Below the pieces are notes generated by a model. The model worked only from the letters and a program-made list of their open reading frames with translations. It ran no database searches and had not been told where the DNA came from. The position numbers and the translations under genes are program-made. DNA of 64,000 nt, from assembly GCF_003391395.1 (NCBI RefSeq), contig NZ_CP024190.1, positions 806,001 to 870,000 on the forward strand. Reading direction: 5' to 3'. Position 1 is the first letter of the stretch. Every line of letters begins with the position of its first letter. The DNA is from Mycobacterium marinum. Lineage in GTDB: Bacteria; Actinomycetota; Actinomycetes; Mycobacteriales; Mycobacteriaceae. Of this stretch, positions 9,301 through 16,773 are shown piece by piece.

Positions 9301-9637
9301 CGGCCAGCCGACCCGCCGCGACCAGGAAGGCCGCGAAGACGATGTTGTAGCCGTTGAGGATCCAGGACAGGCTGCTGATGTCGTAGGACGGGAACGATCT
9401 CTGGATGTCGGGGAAGGCGATGTTGACGATGGTGGAGTCGAGAAACGCCAGGAATGCCCCGAACGATGCCACCAGCAGCACGGCTGTGGCCGAAGGTTGG
9501 CGGCGGCTGGTGAGCGCGCTGCGTTCCGCTGGTGCCGAAAGGTGCACTCGCGCCGGTGTTCCGCCCGCGCTCGTGCGGTGACGGGGCGTCACCCTAGCTG
9601 CGGTCTTGATGGTCATTGGTGTTGGTGTAGTTGCCAT
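6311..9637 (-). CDS. MFS transporter / cyclic nucleotide-binding / patatin fusion protein
   Basis: A 1108-residue fusion of three modules. Residues about 45-500 form a DHA2-type major facilitator with 14 likely helices (GRLADVLGRKR loop, FLDSTIVN in helix 1). Residues about 540-650 are a cyclic nucleotide-binding domain whose phosphate-binding cassette GELGLLIDAPRSASV keeps the Glu and Arg that contact cyclic nucleotide. Residues about 815-1050 are a patatin/NTE-type serine lipase with the oxyanion loop GGGGARAF, nucleophile GTSMG (near 852) and DGG (near 970), all intact. The architecture matches M. tuberculosis Rv3239c and Rv3728. ATG 9637 has AGAGAAG upstream; a longer start at 9703 would place the likely -10 (9680-9675) inside the gene. 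A nucleotide cyclase gene is divergent next door. The substrate is unknown. Confidence 0.9.
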   Translation of the reverse strand: MATTPTPMTIKTAARVTPRHRTSAGGTPARVHLSAPAERSALTSRRQPSATAVLLVASFGAFLAFLDSTIVNIAFPDIQRSFPSYDISSLSWILNGYNIVFAAFLVAAGRLADVLGRKRMFVFGVVLFTIASGLCAVAGDVEQLVGFRVLQGIGAAVLVPASLALVVEGFDASHRAHAVGLWGAAAAVASGLGPPVGGMLVEASSWRLVFLVNIPLGIVAVLVAGRVLTESRASGRRRVPDLRGAMLLGVALGLMTLGLVKGPEWGWISTPTIGSFVASSVALVAFVASSRSHPTPLIDPAFLRVRSFVAGNLLTLVAAAGFYCYVLTHVLYLNYVWHYSLLKAGFAIAPAALIAAVVAAVLGRIADQRGHRLVVMAGAIIWAGSLVWYLQRVGTEPDFLREWLPGQLLQGIGVGATLPVLGSAALAGLTKGGSYATASAVVSTTRQLGAVIGVALLVILIGKPAPGTGVDALRHGWVLAAVCFAAVAVLAGFLGRTQQGADIAGAPESDVARTPARPLPVTPRPAAAPARLPQTTADGDLLRQLPLFAGLPAATMAELRHHTDEIELQAGSYLFHEADPSDALYVVRSGRLRVVQRDLVLRELGRGEVVGELGLLIDAPRSASVQAMRDSVLIRLSKAQFNRIADRGVLAALVGTLATRLHTAPPPTVGRPASPEAVIAVIGLGAAVPVRPVALALLNALSARVTAVDPGRVDRAGLERAEASADKVVLHASANDTGWRDFCLRAADRIVLVSEGPAPRGTQLPARAVGADLVLIGAPASQEDRSRWEGLISPRSVHSVSYRSLKDDVRPLAARITGGSIGLVLGGGGARAFAHLGVLDELEAAGIVVDRFAGTSMGAVIAALAASGLDAAGVDAHVFEYLVRHNPLGDYTLPSKGLVRGRRTMALLREAYSGRMVEELPKEFRCVSVDLLARQAVVHRRGPVAEVVGCSLRVPGLYPPQIYNGQLHVDGGVLNNLPVTALTRAEGPMIAVSVGFGGNASGGQPRRSGPIQVPGIGDTLMRTMMMGSRTVADAAQAEALVVIRPDTRAVGLLEFHQIDAAREAGRAAARAALPQIIPLLRSGPAGQTTGRAIDHSARALRTDARRPA

Positions 9638-10022
9638 TTTTACTTCTCTTTTTGACGCTGCGAGATCGGTGCCTAGGCTAAACAAATTCACCATTGTCTC
9701 CATTCACCTCGTGTCTATCGTGAATCGGACTGGGTGGCCGGTAGTCTACGATTTGCGGCGCGCAAGTAAACCCCTTTAAATCATTTTCATAATTCTTTTT
9801 CTGGTGAATTTCCGAAGTCCAGATCGGCCGGTGACCAGTGCGTATACGCCGCGTTTCGGCCAAGTAATAATTCACCGTAGCTGGAATTAGAATTCATCGC
9901 ACTGGGAATAAAAAAGCAATATTTCGAGTGGAATTTGAGCTAGGTTGAACGTATTCTGCGCAACAACCAAATCAGGGTTGCTGCGACCACGCGGAGAACC
10001 CAGTCGCCGTAGGGGGCGTGTG
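9638..10022. promoter_or_regulatory. Divergent intergenic region, fusion transporter / cyclase
   Basis: This gap of about 385 bases is clearly more AT-rich than its surroundings, especially 9768-9960. On the minus strand TAGCCT at 9680-9675 is a good -10 for the fusion gene, giving a leader of about 30 bases that carries its ribosome binding site. On the plus strand TAGGTT at 9941-9946 is a possible -10 for the cyclase gene. Open frames inside the gap look non-coding. Confidence 0.5.
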
Positions 10023-11549
10023 ATGCACGTGAACGGTTTTGGAGGCCTCGCGGCGCAGCAGGTGGCCGCATCGCCGATCTGCTGTGCGCCCCTGGACGAG
10101 CGATCCGCGATACCGGGTCCCCAGCCGCCGGTGCGACTTCTCGTGGTCGATGATGCCGATGGTGTGGAGACGCTGTTCGGGGCCCGCTTTCGCACTGAGC
10201 TGCGCTGCGACGAATATGACTTGAGCTTCTCCAACGACCCGGTTCAGGCGCTCAAGATGGTCGGGGACAGCCCCGACATCGAGGTCCTGGTCACCAATCT
10301 CAACATGCCGCAGATGAACGGACTCGACCTGCTGACGGAGGTCGCCAAACTCGGGCGCCCGCTGAAGACCATCGTGCTCACCGCCTGCAATGACCTGGCA
10401 AACATTCGAGCGGCAATGATGCGCGGCGCCTTCGACTTTCAGCTGACACCGCTGGATCTCGAAGATCTGCGGGTCACGATCTCCAAGGCGGTCACGATTG
10501 TGCGGGAACTGCAGGCCGGTGCGGCGGCACGCCAGCGCGCCGTGGAACTCGCCGACCAAAATCGCCGGGTGGAAAACATCTTCGGCCGCTATGTGAGCGA
10601 GGAGGTGAAGACCCACCTGTTGGCGTGCCCGGAAGGACACCAGAACAGCGAACGGCGCACGTTGACGATGCTGATGGCCGACATCCGAGGTTTCACCCGA
10701 CTGTCGGAGATACTCTCGCCCGAACGAGCGCTGCAGGTGCTCAACGCATACCTGGAACGCGCGACCGATGTTGTCATCCGCTGGAACGGGACGATCAACG
10801 AAATCCTCGGCGATGGTCTGCTCGTCTTCTTCGGTGTGCCCAACACGGACGGCGAAGCGGCGGAGCATGCGGTCGCGGCCGCTCTGGAGCTACAGCTGGC
10901 GATGGGCGAGCTCAACGTCAGCCACCGCGAACAAGGGCTTCCCGAGCTGGGGATCGGGATCGGTGTTCATACCGGCGAGGCCGTGGTCGGTACCATTGGC
11001 TCACCGCGCCGGCAGAAGTACACGGCGATCGGCAAGAACGTCAATCTGGTGGCCCGGATCGAGTCGAATACCGTCGGCGGGCAGGTGCTGGTTTCCGAGT
11101 CGACCTATCACGAGATCTGCGCGATCGCCGACACTTCGGGCTCAACTCAAGTGCGGGTCAAGGGGCTCACCGAACCCATCACCGTGCACGACATCACCGG
11201 GCTGGCGGGCAGGTACAACCTTCGGCTTCCCAGCATCGACCGGAAGGTGACTCCGCTTGTGGCGCCCAAGCCGATCGGCATCGCGGTCATCGAGAACAAG
11301 ATCATCGGCGCCGCGCATCCGGCGGAAGTGGTCGGCAGCGGCGACGGCGCGGTTCGGGTGCGCACCGGCCTGCAGGTCGCGCCGTTTTGCGACCTGGTGC
11401 TCGATGTGGCCGGCGCGCAGGTATTCGCCAAGGTCGTCGACTGCGGCGTCGATGGCGGGATTTGCGAACTGATGGCGGTGTTCACGTCGGTCTCCGACGA
11501 TGTCCGCCGGGCGCTGGCAGCCCCCAGCACCGCCAACTCGCTCACCTGA
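10023..11549 (+). CDS. Receiver-like domain fused to class III nucleotide cyclase
   Basis: A 508-residue protein. A receiver-like domain spans about residues 38-160, a short coiled linker about 160-200, a class III cyclase domain about 205-380, and an uncharacterised beta-rich C-terminal domain about 400-500. The receiver keeps the acidic pair (VVDDAD) but has Asn92 in place of the phospho-acceptor Asp (VTNLNMP) and Thr142 in place of the conserved Lys (LTPLD), so it is probably not phosphorylated. The cyclase keeps the metal-binding Asp220 (ADIRGF) and Asp264 (LGDG), and transition-state Asn341 and Arg345. Base-specifying positions read Glu260 and Thr334, so cAMP versus another product is open. 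ATG 10023 has AGGGGG upstream; a longer in-frame TTG start at 9945 is less likely. Confidence 0.88.
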   Translation: MHVNGFGGLAAQQVAASPICCAPLDERSAIPGPQPPVRLLVVDDADGVETLFGARFRTELRCDEYDLSFSNDPVQALKMVGDSPDIEVLVTNLNMPQMNGLDLLTEVAKLGRPLKTIVLTACNDLANIRAAMMRGAFDFQLTPLDLEDLRVTISKAVTIVRELQAGAAARQRAVELADQNRRVENIFGRYVSEEVKTHLLACPEGHQNSERRTLTMLMADIRGFTRLSEILSPERALQVLNAYLERATDVVIRWNGTINEILGDGLLVFFGVPNTDGEAAEHAVAAALELQLAMGELNVSHREQGLPELGIGIGVHTGEAVVGTIGSPRRQKYTAIGKNVNLVARIESNTVGGQVLVSESTYHEICAIADTSGSTQVRVKGLTEPITVHDITGLAGRYNLRLPSIDRKVTPLVAPKPIGIAVIENKIIGAAHPAEVVGSGDGAVRVRTGLQVAPFCDLVLDVAGAQVFAKVVDCGVDGGICELMAVFTSVSDDVRRALAAPSTANSLT

Positions 11550-11856
11550 GCTGTTCTTCGCGCTGACCGTGGTGCACCCAGCTCACCAGGAACGCCGTGA
11601 CCAGCAGCCATCCAATGGCAACGGCCGGAATCGCCCAGGCGCGGCGGAACAACAACGCACTGTCGCACTGATCCACCAGGGCGCCACCGCCACCTTGGGT
11701 CGCCTGGGTGAGGTCTGAGGTGAAGCCCCGGCCGCAGCTGACCTTCATGCCATACAGGTCGTAGTGATCGAGATAGACCGGCAGCCATAGCGCGGACAGA
11801 CCGATGATCCCCACTACAACGCCGGCGATTCCCAGGTACAACTGGCGATGACTCAC
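11542..11856 (-). CDS. Small membrane protein, two helices
   Basis: A 104-residue protein with two predicted helices: about residues 7-27 (LGIAGVVVGIIGLSALWLP) and about 73-92 (AIPAVAIGWLLVTAFLVSW). The loop between them contains two cysteines (VSCGRGF and DQCDSAL), which would face outward and could pair. It converges with the cyclase gene, overlapping its 3' end by eight bases. No family or function is recognised. The ATG at 11856 gives a natural short polar start before helix 1. Confidence 0.7.
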   Translation of the reverse strand: MSHRQLYLGIAGVVVGIIGLSALWLPVYLDHYDLYGMKVSCGRGFTSDLTQATQGGGGALVDQCDSALLFRRAWAIPAVAIGWLLVTAFLVSWVHHGQREEQLR

Positions 11857-11902
11857 AGCTTCTCCACGGCTCTCTATGTGAATGTCTGATCCTGCCGTTG
11901 GG

Positions 11903-12127
11903 TCATGTCATGCACACATTCGAGAACAGCAGAACCGGCCACGACACGATCGACCCCAAGAACGACACCACCAGATCCATTCCGTGCATCTGGTGTAAAT
12001 GCTCGGCGTGTGTCGTTGACCATATGACACCCACCAGCAGATATGGCGTGCCGAAGGCCAGTGCAATGCCGAGAAGTTGGCCGATGGAGAGCTGGTAGGC
12101 CAGCACTCGGCGTACGTTCTCCAACAC
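11903..12127 (-). CDS. Small hydrophobic membrane protein
   Basis: A 74-residue protein starting at GTG 12127, which has a good GGAGGGA ribosome binding site five bases upstream. It has two hydrophobic segments, about residues 17-38 and 49-69, separated by a His/Met-rich loop (HAEHLHQMHGMD) that might bind metal, though that is speculative. It lies upstream of the other small membrane protein gene on the same strand, 46 bases away, so the pair may be an operon. No family recognised. Confidence 0.65.
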   Translation of the reverse strand: MLENVRRVLAYQLSIGQLLGIALAFGTPYLLVGVIWSTTHAEHLHQMHGMDLVVSFLGSIVSWPVLLFSNVCMT

Positions 12128-12248
12128 GCTTGGTCCCTCCGGCGATAGGTTCGGGAAACCGCCTGCGGCCCCCGGTGGGGAATTATGTTAATGGAGATTC
12201 CGCAACCGTGATAGGTCGTTGGAGGGTTTGGCCGGGACGGATTCGGGT

Positions 12249-12261
12249 TATGGTGAGGTGA
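12249..12261 (+). promoter_or_regulatory. -10 element for leaderless tandem-TetR transcript
   Basis: TATGGT at 12249-12254 lies six bases before the ATG at 12261, the spacing expected of a leaderless mycobacterial promoter. Confidence 0.45.
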
Positions 12262-13571
12262 TGTCCGCTGCCAGCGTCTCGCCCGGCGCGGCCGCAGACG
12301 GTATTCGCCGGCGGCCCAAGGACCGCAAGGCGCAGATCGCCCGTGCGGCAGCTGAGTCGTTCAGCGCGCAGGGCTATCACGCGGTGAGCATGGAGACCAT
12401 CGCGGCCAAGGTCGGCGTCTCGGCGCCGGCGCTGTACCGGCACTACGCCGGCAAGTACGAGCTGTTCCGCGGTGCCGTGCTGGCGCTGAGTCAACAACTG
12501 GTCGACTGCACGCAACTGGATGACTCCGACGATCCGGCGCAGCTGCTGGACCGGTTGATCGCGTCGCTGATCGAGGTGACGCTGGACAACCGCATGTCCG
12601 GAGGCTTGTACCGCTGGCAGTCCCGGTATCTGCGGGCCGAGGATCAGGCCGCGGTGGCCGATGTGCTCAAGGTGGTCAACCGCAGAATCCAAAAGCCGCT
12701 CACGGTGATTCGTCCGTCATTGCGGCCCGCCCAGCGGTGGATGCTGTCGGCGGGCGTGCTGAGCGTGATCGGCAGCATTGTCGATCATCCGGCGCGGCTG
12801 GCGGCCGACGAGATCCGGGCATTGCTGGGCGAGGCGGCGTCGGCGATTGTCTGCGCCGAGCTTCCGGAGCCAGGAGACGTCGCGGTGCGCAAAGCCAGTT
12901 GGCGGATCTTCGCCGAGGATGCCAGCGTCTATGAAACGTTGCTGCACGCCTCGATGGTCTTGTTCAAAGACCGTGGCTACGCCCAGACCAGCATGGCGCA
13001 GATCGCGTCGGCGGCGGGGGTGCCGGTATCGGGGATCTATCGGTACTTCTCCGGAAAGTGCGAGATCTTGGCGACCGGACTGCGCCGGGCGGCCGATCGG
13101 GTGTCCGGCCAGCTCTCGCCGATCGTGGGCGCGCTCACCGAACCGCGCCAGGCTTTGACGCTGCTGATCGACGCCTATGTGGCGACATCGTTCGCCAACC
13201 CGGAACTGGCGGCCGTCTACTACACCGAGCGGGCCAATCTGACACCTGCCGACCAGATGCTGCTGCACAATATTCAGCTGTCGACCATCGATTCGTGGGT
13301 GCGGCTGCTGACTTCGGTGCGCCCGTCGCTGTCGGCGACGCGGGCGCGCTTCCTGGTGCATGCCGCCATGGCGTTGGTGGTCGACTTGGGCCGGATGGTT
13401 GACCCGCAAGACTCGGCGGGACAGTCCGCCTACGTGCAAGCATGTGTGCGGGAGCTGATGGAGCTCACCTTGTTTGGCCCTACGCCGGCCCAAGCAGACG
13501 CAGCGCCGCCGCCACCGCCAGGGCGGCGACGTCGAGGGTCTTCGAACCCAGGTCATGTCGCGCGCCGGTGA
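12261..13571 (+). CDS. Tandem TetR-family regulator (two HTH domains)
   Basis: A 436-residue protein made of two TetR-like units. The first helix-turn-helix covers about residues 25-75 (METIAAKVGVSAPALYRHYAGKYELF), and a second, complete one lies at about 225-275 (MAQIASAAGVPVSGIYRYF). Each is followed by an alpha-helical region of ligand-domain length. Ordinary TetR proteins have one HTH and about 200 residues, so this resembles a head-to-tail duplication that could work as a pseudo-dimer. The upstream in-frame TTG at 12219 is less likely than ATG 12261 given the -10 spacing. Its 3' end overlaps the convergent hydrolase gene by 92 bases; the last 30 residues (Pro/Arg-rich) are probably a non-conserved tail. 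Target and ligand unknown. Confidence 0.85.
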   Translation: MSAASVSPGAAADGIRRRPKDRKAQIARAAAESFSAQGYHAVSMETIAAKVGVSAPALYRHYAGKYELFRGAVLALSQQLVDCTQLDDSDDPAQLLDRLIASLIEVTLDNRMSGGLYRWQSRYLRAEDQAAVADVLKVVNRRIQKPLTVIRPSLRPAQRWMLSAGVLSVIGSIVDHPARLAADEIRALLGEAASAIVCAELPEPGDVAVRKASWRIFAEDASVYETLLHASMVLFKDRGYAQTSMAQIASAAGVPVSGIYRYFSGKCEILATGLRRAADRVSGQLSPIVGALTEPRQALTLLIDAYVATSFANPELAAVYYTERANLTPADQMLLHNIQLSTIDSWVRLLTSVRPSLSATRARFLVHAAMALVVDLGRMVDPQDSAGQSAYVQACVRELMELTLFGPTPAQADAAPPPPPGRRRRGSSNPGHVARR

Positions 13572-14115
13572 TCTCGACGACCTCGGTAGGTGCGGCGATC
13601 AGTGCCGCGGCGGCGCGGACCTCGGCGGGCGTGCCGAACGGATCCGACGTGCCGTGGGTGAAGACGGTGGGCACGGTGATGTCCGGCAGGTGTTCGGTGC
13701 GGGCCCGCTCCGGCTTGCCGGGCGGATGGACGGGGTAGGAGAACAGCGTCAGCACATCCACCGGGGCCTGTCCGGCGGCCACCACCATGGATGTCTGCCG
13801 ACCGCCATAGGAGTGCCCGCCGGCGATCAACGGGCCCTCGGCCAGGCCGCGGCACAACTCGATCGCTTCGACGATGCCGGCCCGGTCGGTGGCCGCTGAC
13901 CCCGATGGCGGCCCCTTGGGGCGCCGGCGCCGGTAGGGCAGGTTGTATCTGACCGCAAGCCAGCCGCGTTGTGCCCATGCATCGCAAACCTGTTGCAGCA
14001 GTAGTGAATCCCGGTCTCCTCCGGCGCCGTGGGTGAGTACGACTATGCCGTTTGGTGGCTGGCCGGGGCCGGTCACGGGTTCGTGTGCGATACCGGCGAT
14101 CTGATCGAGGTTCAT
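13480..14115 (-). CDS. Alpha/beta hydrolase, dienelactone-hydrolase type (Rv0421c-like)
   Basis: A 211-residue cytosolic alpha/beta hydrolase resembling M. tuberculosis Rv0421c. The oxyanion region LTHGAGGDRDS, nucleophile elbow GGHSYGG, an acidic residue in HGTSDPFG and the terminal His in GARHDLG form a plausible Ser-Asp-His triad. The start is ATG 14115, which overlaps the thiD stop by four bases (ATGA), so it is the last gene of the thiC-thiD operon. No direct role in thiamine synthesis is known; the link is positional. Substrate unknown. Confidence 0.85.
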   Translation of the reverse strand: MNLDQIAGIAHEPVTGPGQPPNGIVVLTHGAGGDRDSLLLQQVCDAWAQRGWLAVRYNLPYRRRRPKGPPSGSAATDRAGIVEAIELCRGLAEGPLIAGGHSYGGRQTSMVVAAGQAPVDVLTLFSYPVHPPGKPERARTEHLPDITVPTVFTHGTSDPFGTPAEVRAAAALIAAPTEVVEITGARHDLGSKTLDVAALAVAAALRLLGPA

Positions 14116-14939
14116 GACAGCCTGAACAGGGGTGAGACCGGGCCATGGCCGCGGCCCAGCGGATAGGCGGCGCGAATGCACTCGGTCACCCACTTTTTTG
14201 CAAAGCTGACCGCGTCGGGCACGGTGAACCCGTGTGCCAGTGCGCACGCGGTCGCGGCCGCCAGGGTGTCGCCACCGCCGTGGTCGTTGCCGGTGGCCAC
14301 TCGCGGCGCGTCGAACTCGAAGAAGTCGGTGCCGTCATAGAGCAGGTCGCAACTGCGCGTCGAGGATCGCAGGTGTCCGCCCTTGACCAGTACCCACTGC
14401 GGGCCCAGCCCGTGCAAGGCCCGCGCGGCCGCGTGCTGCGACCGGGTGTCGATCACGTCGATGCCGACCAGCAGGCGCACCTCATCGAGGTTCGGTGTCA
14501 CCAAGGTGGCCAGCGGAAACAGTTGCTCCCGAAGCGATTCCAGCCCGGACGCGGCCAACAGCGCGTCGCCGTGCATGGATGCGCAGACCGGGTCCACGAC
14601 GAGCGGAACCGCCACTTCGAGCTGACGCCAGGTGGCCGCGACCGCATCGATGATGCGGGGCGAGGCCAGCATCCCCGTCTTGGCTGCCTGGATGCCGATA
14701 TCCTCGACCACCGCGGTGATCTGGCCGGCCACCAAGTCATCGGGTGTTTCGTGAAAACCTTTGACGCCCAGCGTGTTCTGCACGGTCACCGCGGTCACCG
14801 CAACGCAGGCGTGGACGCCAAGCAGTGCCATGGTCCGCATGTCAGCCTGGATGCCGGCACCGCCACCGGAATCAGAGCCGGCGATGGTCAGCGCACGCAA
14901 CGGCGTCGCCCCGGGCGGCGCCAACGGCAACCAACTCAC
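14112..14939 (-). CDS. thiD: ThiD, hydroxymethylpyrimidine (phosphate) kinase
   Basis: A 275-residue ribokinase-fold enzyme that phosphorylates 4-amino-5-hydroxymethyl-2-methylpyrimidine and its monophosphate to the pyrophosphate used for thiamine synthesis. The N-terminal TIAGSDSGGGAGIQAD is the family's substrate-binding signature. Further markers are AAKTGML, VDPVCASMHGD, TPNLDE, VKGGH and, near the end, the anion-hole region GGGDTLAAA. In the last, the usual GTGCT has become HGGGDT, within family variation. The start is GTG 14939, sharing GTGA with the thiC stop, so translation is coupled. Expression should follow the TPP riboswitch ahead of thiC. Confidence 0.95.
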   Translation of the reverse strand: MSWLPLAPPGATPLRALTIAGSDSGGGAGIQADMRTMALLGVHACVAVTAVTVQNTLGVKGFHETPDDLVAGQITAVVEDIGIQAAKTGMLASPRIIDAVAATWRQLEVAVPLVVDPVCASMHGDALLAASGLESLREQLFPLATLVTPNLDEVRLLVGIDVIDTRSQHAAARALHGLGPQWVLVKGGHLRSSTRSCDLLYDGTDFFEFDAPRVATGNDHGGGDTLAAATACALAHGFTVPDAVSFAKKWVTECIRAAYPLGRGHGPVSPLFRLS

Positions 14940-16576
14940 TGGGTGATCGGCAGGTACACCCGGTTGCCGTGGTCGGCGAACTCGGCTGACTTCTCCGCCA
15001 TCCCCGCTTCCAGGGCCGCCTCAATGGCTTCCTCACTGTCCAGCCCGTGCTTGGCCGCGTAGTCGCGGACATCCTGGGTGATGCGCATGGAGCAGAACTT
15101 CGGCCCGCACATCGAGCAGAAGTGGGCGGTCTTGGCGGGCTCGGCCGGCAGTGTCTCGTCGTGGTACTCGCGCGCGGTGTCGGGATCCAGCGACAGTGCG
15201 AACTGATCGTTCCACCGGAACTCGAAACGCGCCTGTGACAAGGCGTTGTCGCGCTCCTGCGCATGCGGGTGGCCCTTGGCCAGGTCGCCGGCGTGCGCGG
15301 CGATCTTGTAGGCGATGACCCCGTCCTTGACGTCTTTGCGGTCAGGCAGTCCGAGGTGTTCCTTGGGAGTGACGTAGCAGAGCATCGCGGTGCCGGCCTG
15401 CGCGATGATCGCTGCGCCGATCGCCGACGTGATGTGGTCGTATGCCGGGGCGATATCGGTGGCCAGCGGGCCCAGCGTGTAGAAGGGAGCCTCCTCGCAC
15501 AGCTCTTCTTCCAGCCGCACGTTCTCGACGATCTTGTGCATCGGAACGTGCCCGGGGCCCTCGATCATCACCTGCACCCCATGGGCTTTGGCGATCTTGG
15601 TCAGCTCGCCCAGGGTGCGCAACTCGGCGAACTGCGCGGCGTCGTTGGCGTCGGCGATGGAGCCCGGCCGCAGCCCGTCACCAAGCGAGAAGGTCACGTC
15701 GTAGCGCGCGAGAATGTCGCAGAGTTCCTCGAAGTTGGTGTACAGGAACGATTCCCGGTGGTGCGCCAGGCACCACGCCGCCATGATCGACCCGCCGCGC
15801 GAAACAATTCCGGTGACCCGCTTGGCGGTCAGCGGCACGTAGCGCAGCAGCACCCCGGCGTGCACGGTCATGTAGTCCACACCCTGCTCGCACTGCTCGA
15901 TCACGGTGTCGCGGTAGAGCTCCCAGGTCAACTCGGTCGGGTCGCCCTTGACCTTCTCCAGCGCCTGATAGATGGGCACCGTGCCAACCGGTACCGGCGA
16001 GTTGCGCAGGATCCATTCCCGCGTCTCGTGAATGTTCTTGCCGGTGGACAGGTCCATGATGGTGTCGGCCCCCCAGCGGGTGGCCCACACCATCTTGTCG
16101 ACCTCCTCGGCGATCGAGGACGTCACCGCGGAGTTGCCGATGTTCGCGTTGACCTTCACCGCGAAGGCCTTGCCGATCACCATCGGCTCACTCTCGGGGT
16201 GGTTGTGGTTGGCCGGGATCACCGCACGGCCGAGGGCCACCTCGTCGCGCACCAGCTCGGCGGACATGCCCTCACGGGCGGCGATGAAGGCCATCTCGGC
16301 GGTGATTTCGCCGGCGCGGGCGCGCTGCAATTGGGTGCCGCGGTCGCGGACCAGCCCCGGCCGGGCCGGCAGGCCGACGGCAAGGTCGATCACGGCATTC
16401 GGGTCCGTGTACGGCCCGGAGGTGTCGTACAAGTCGAAGTCGGCGCCGGTGGACAGGTGCACCCGCCGCAACGGGACGCGCAGCGTAACCCCGTCGGGGC
16501 CGGCCACCTCGCGATAGGCCTTGCTGCTGCCCGCGATGGGGCCAGTCGTGATGGACGGCTCAACAGTAACGGTCAT
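14936..16576 (-). CDS. thiC: ThiC, phosphomethylpyrimidine synthase
   Basis: A 546-residue radical-SAM enzyme that rearranges 5-aminoimidazole ribotide into hydroxymethylpyrimidine phosphate. The iron-sulfur cluster motif is the C-terminal CSMCGPKFC, typical of ThiC. Near-complete conservation with mycobacterial ThiC is evident (for example NANIGNSAVTSSIAEEVDK and SLGDGLRPGSIADANDAAQ). Two ATGs are six bases apart; the second (16576, MTVTVEPS) is preferred because AGGGAG sits six bases upstream, whereas the first abuts it. A TPP riboswitch precedes it and ends in this same purine-rich stretch. It is the first gene of a thiC-thiD-hydrolase operon. Confidence 0.96.
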   Translation of the reverse strand: MTVTVEPSITTGPIAGSSKAYREVAGPDGVTLRVPLRRVHLSTGADFDLYDTSGPYTDPNAVIDLAVGLPARPGLVRDRGTQLQRARAGEITAEMAFIAAREGMSAELVRDEVALGRAVIPANHNHPESEPMVIGKAFAVKVNANIGNSAVTSSIAEEVDKMVWATRWGADTIMDLSTGKNIHETREWILRNSPVPVGTVPIYQALEKVKGDPTELTWELYRDTVIEQCEQGVDYMTVHAGVLLRYVPLTAKRVTGIVSRGGSIMAAWCLAHHRESFLYTNFEELCDILARYDVTFSLGDGLRPGSIADANDAAQFAELRTLGELTKIAKAHGVQVMIEGPGHVPMHKIVENVRLEEELCEEAPFYTLGPLATDIAPAYDHITSAIGAAIIAQAGTAMLCYVTPKEHLGLPDRKDVKDGVIAYKIAAHAGDLAKGHPHAQERDNALSQARFEFRWNDQFALSLDPDTAREYHDETLPAEPAKTAHFCSMCGPKFCSMRITQDVRDYAAKHGLDSEEAIEAALEAGMAEKSAEFADHGNRVYLPITQ

Positions 16577-16592
16577 TGTCATCTCCCTGTCA

Positions 16593-16685
16593 TCTCCCTA
16601 CGCCGGCATTACCCGGTCAGGTTCCTACGGTCGACGGCCTCCTGCCGTCCTCTCAGCGCAGTTGGTGTGCGCTCCCGCGTGCGTT
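16593..16685 (-). promoter_or_regulatory. TPP (THI-box) riboswitch ahead of thiC
   Basis: On the minus strand the leader contains the two most conserved TPP-aptamer segments: GCGCTGAGAGGA (pyrimidine-sensor side, near 16662-16649) and ACCTGACCGGGTAATGCCGG followed by CGTAGGGA (pyrophosphate side, near 16625-16592). The first stem begins near CGCGGGAGCGC. The GTAGGGAG end of the aptamer overlaps the thiC ribosome binding site, so ligand binding would probably block translation initiation; there is no obvious terminator hairpin between aptamer and gene. Confidence 0.93.
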
Positions 16686-16773
16686 AATTGGGTCGGCCTC
16701 CACGCTAGCGCAGTGCGGCGCCGGTGTGCAGGTGCGTCTTGGATCGTGGTGGCTGCCAGGCGGGTCGGGTGCG

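Noticed and set aside
9638..9703. Upstream start for the fusion protein at 9703
   Set aside because: It would place the probable -10 (9680-9675) inside the gene and lacks a well spaced ribosome binding site compared with 9637.
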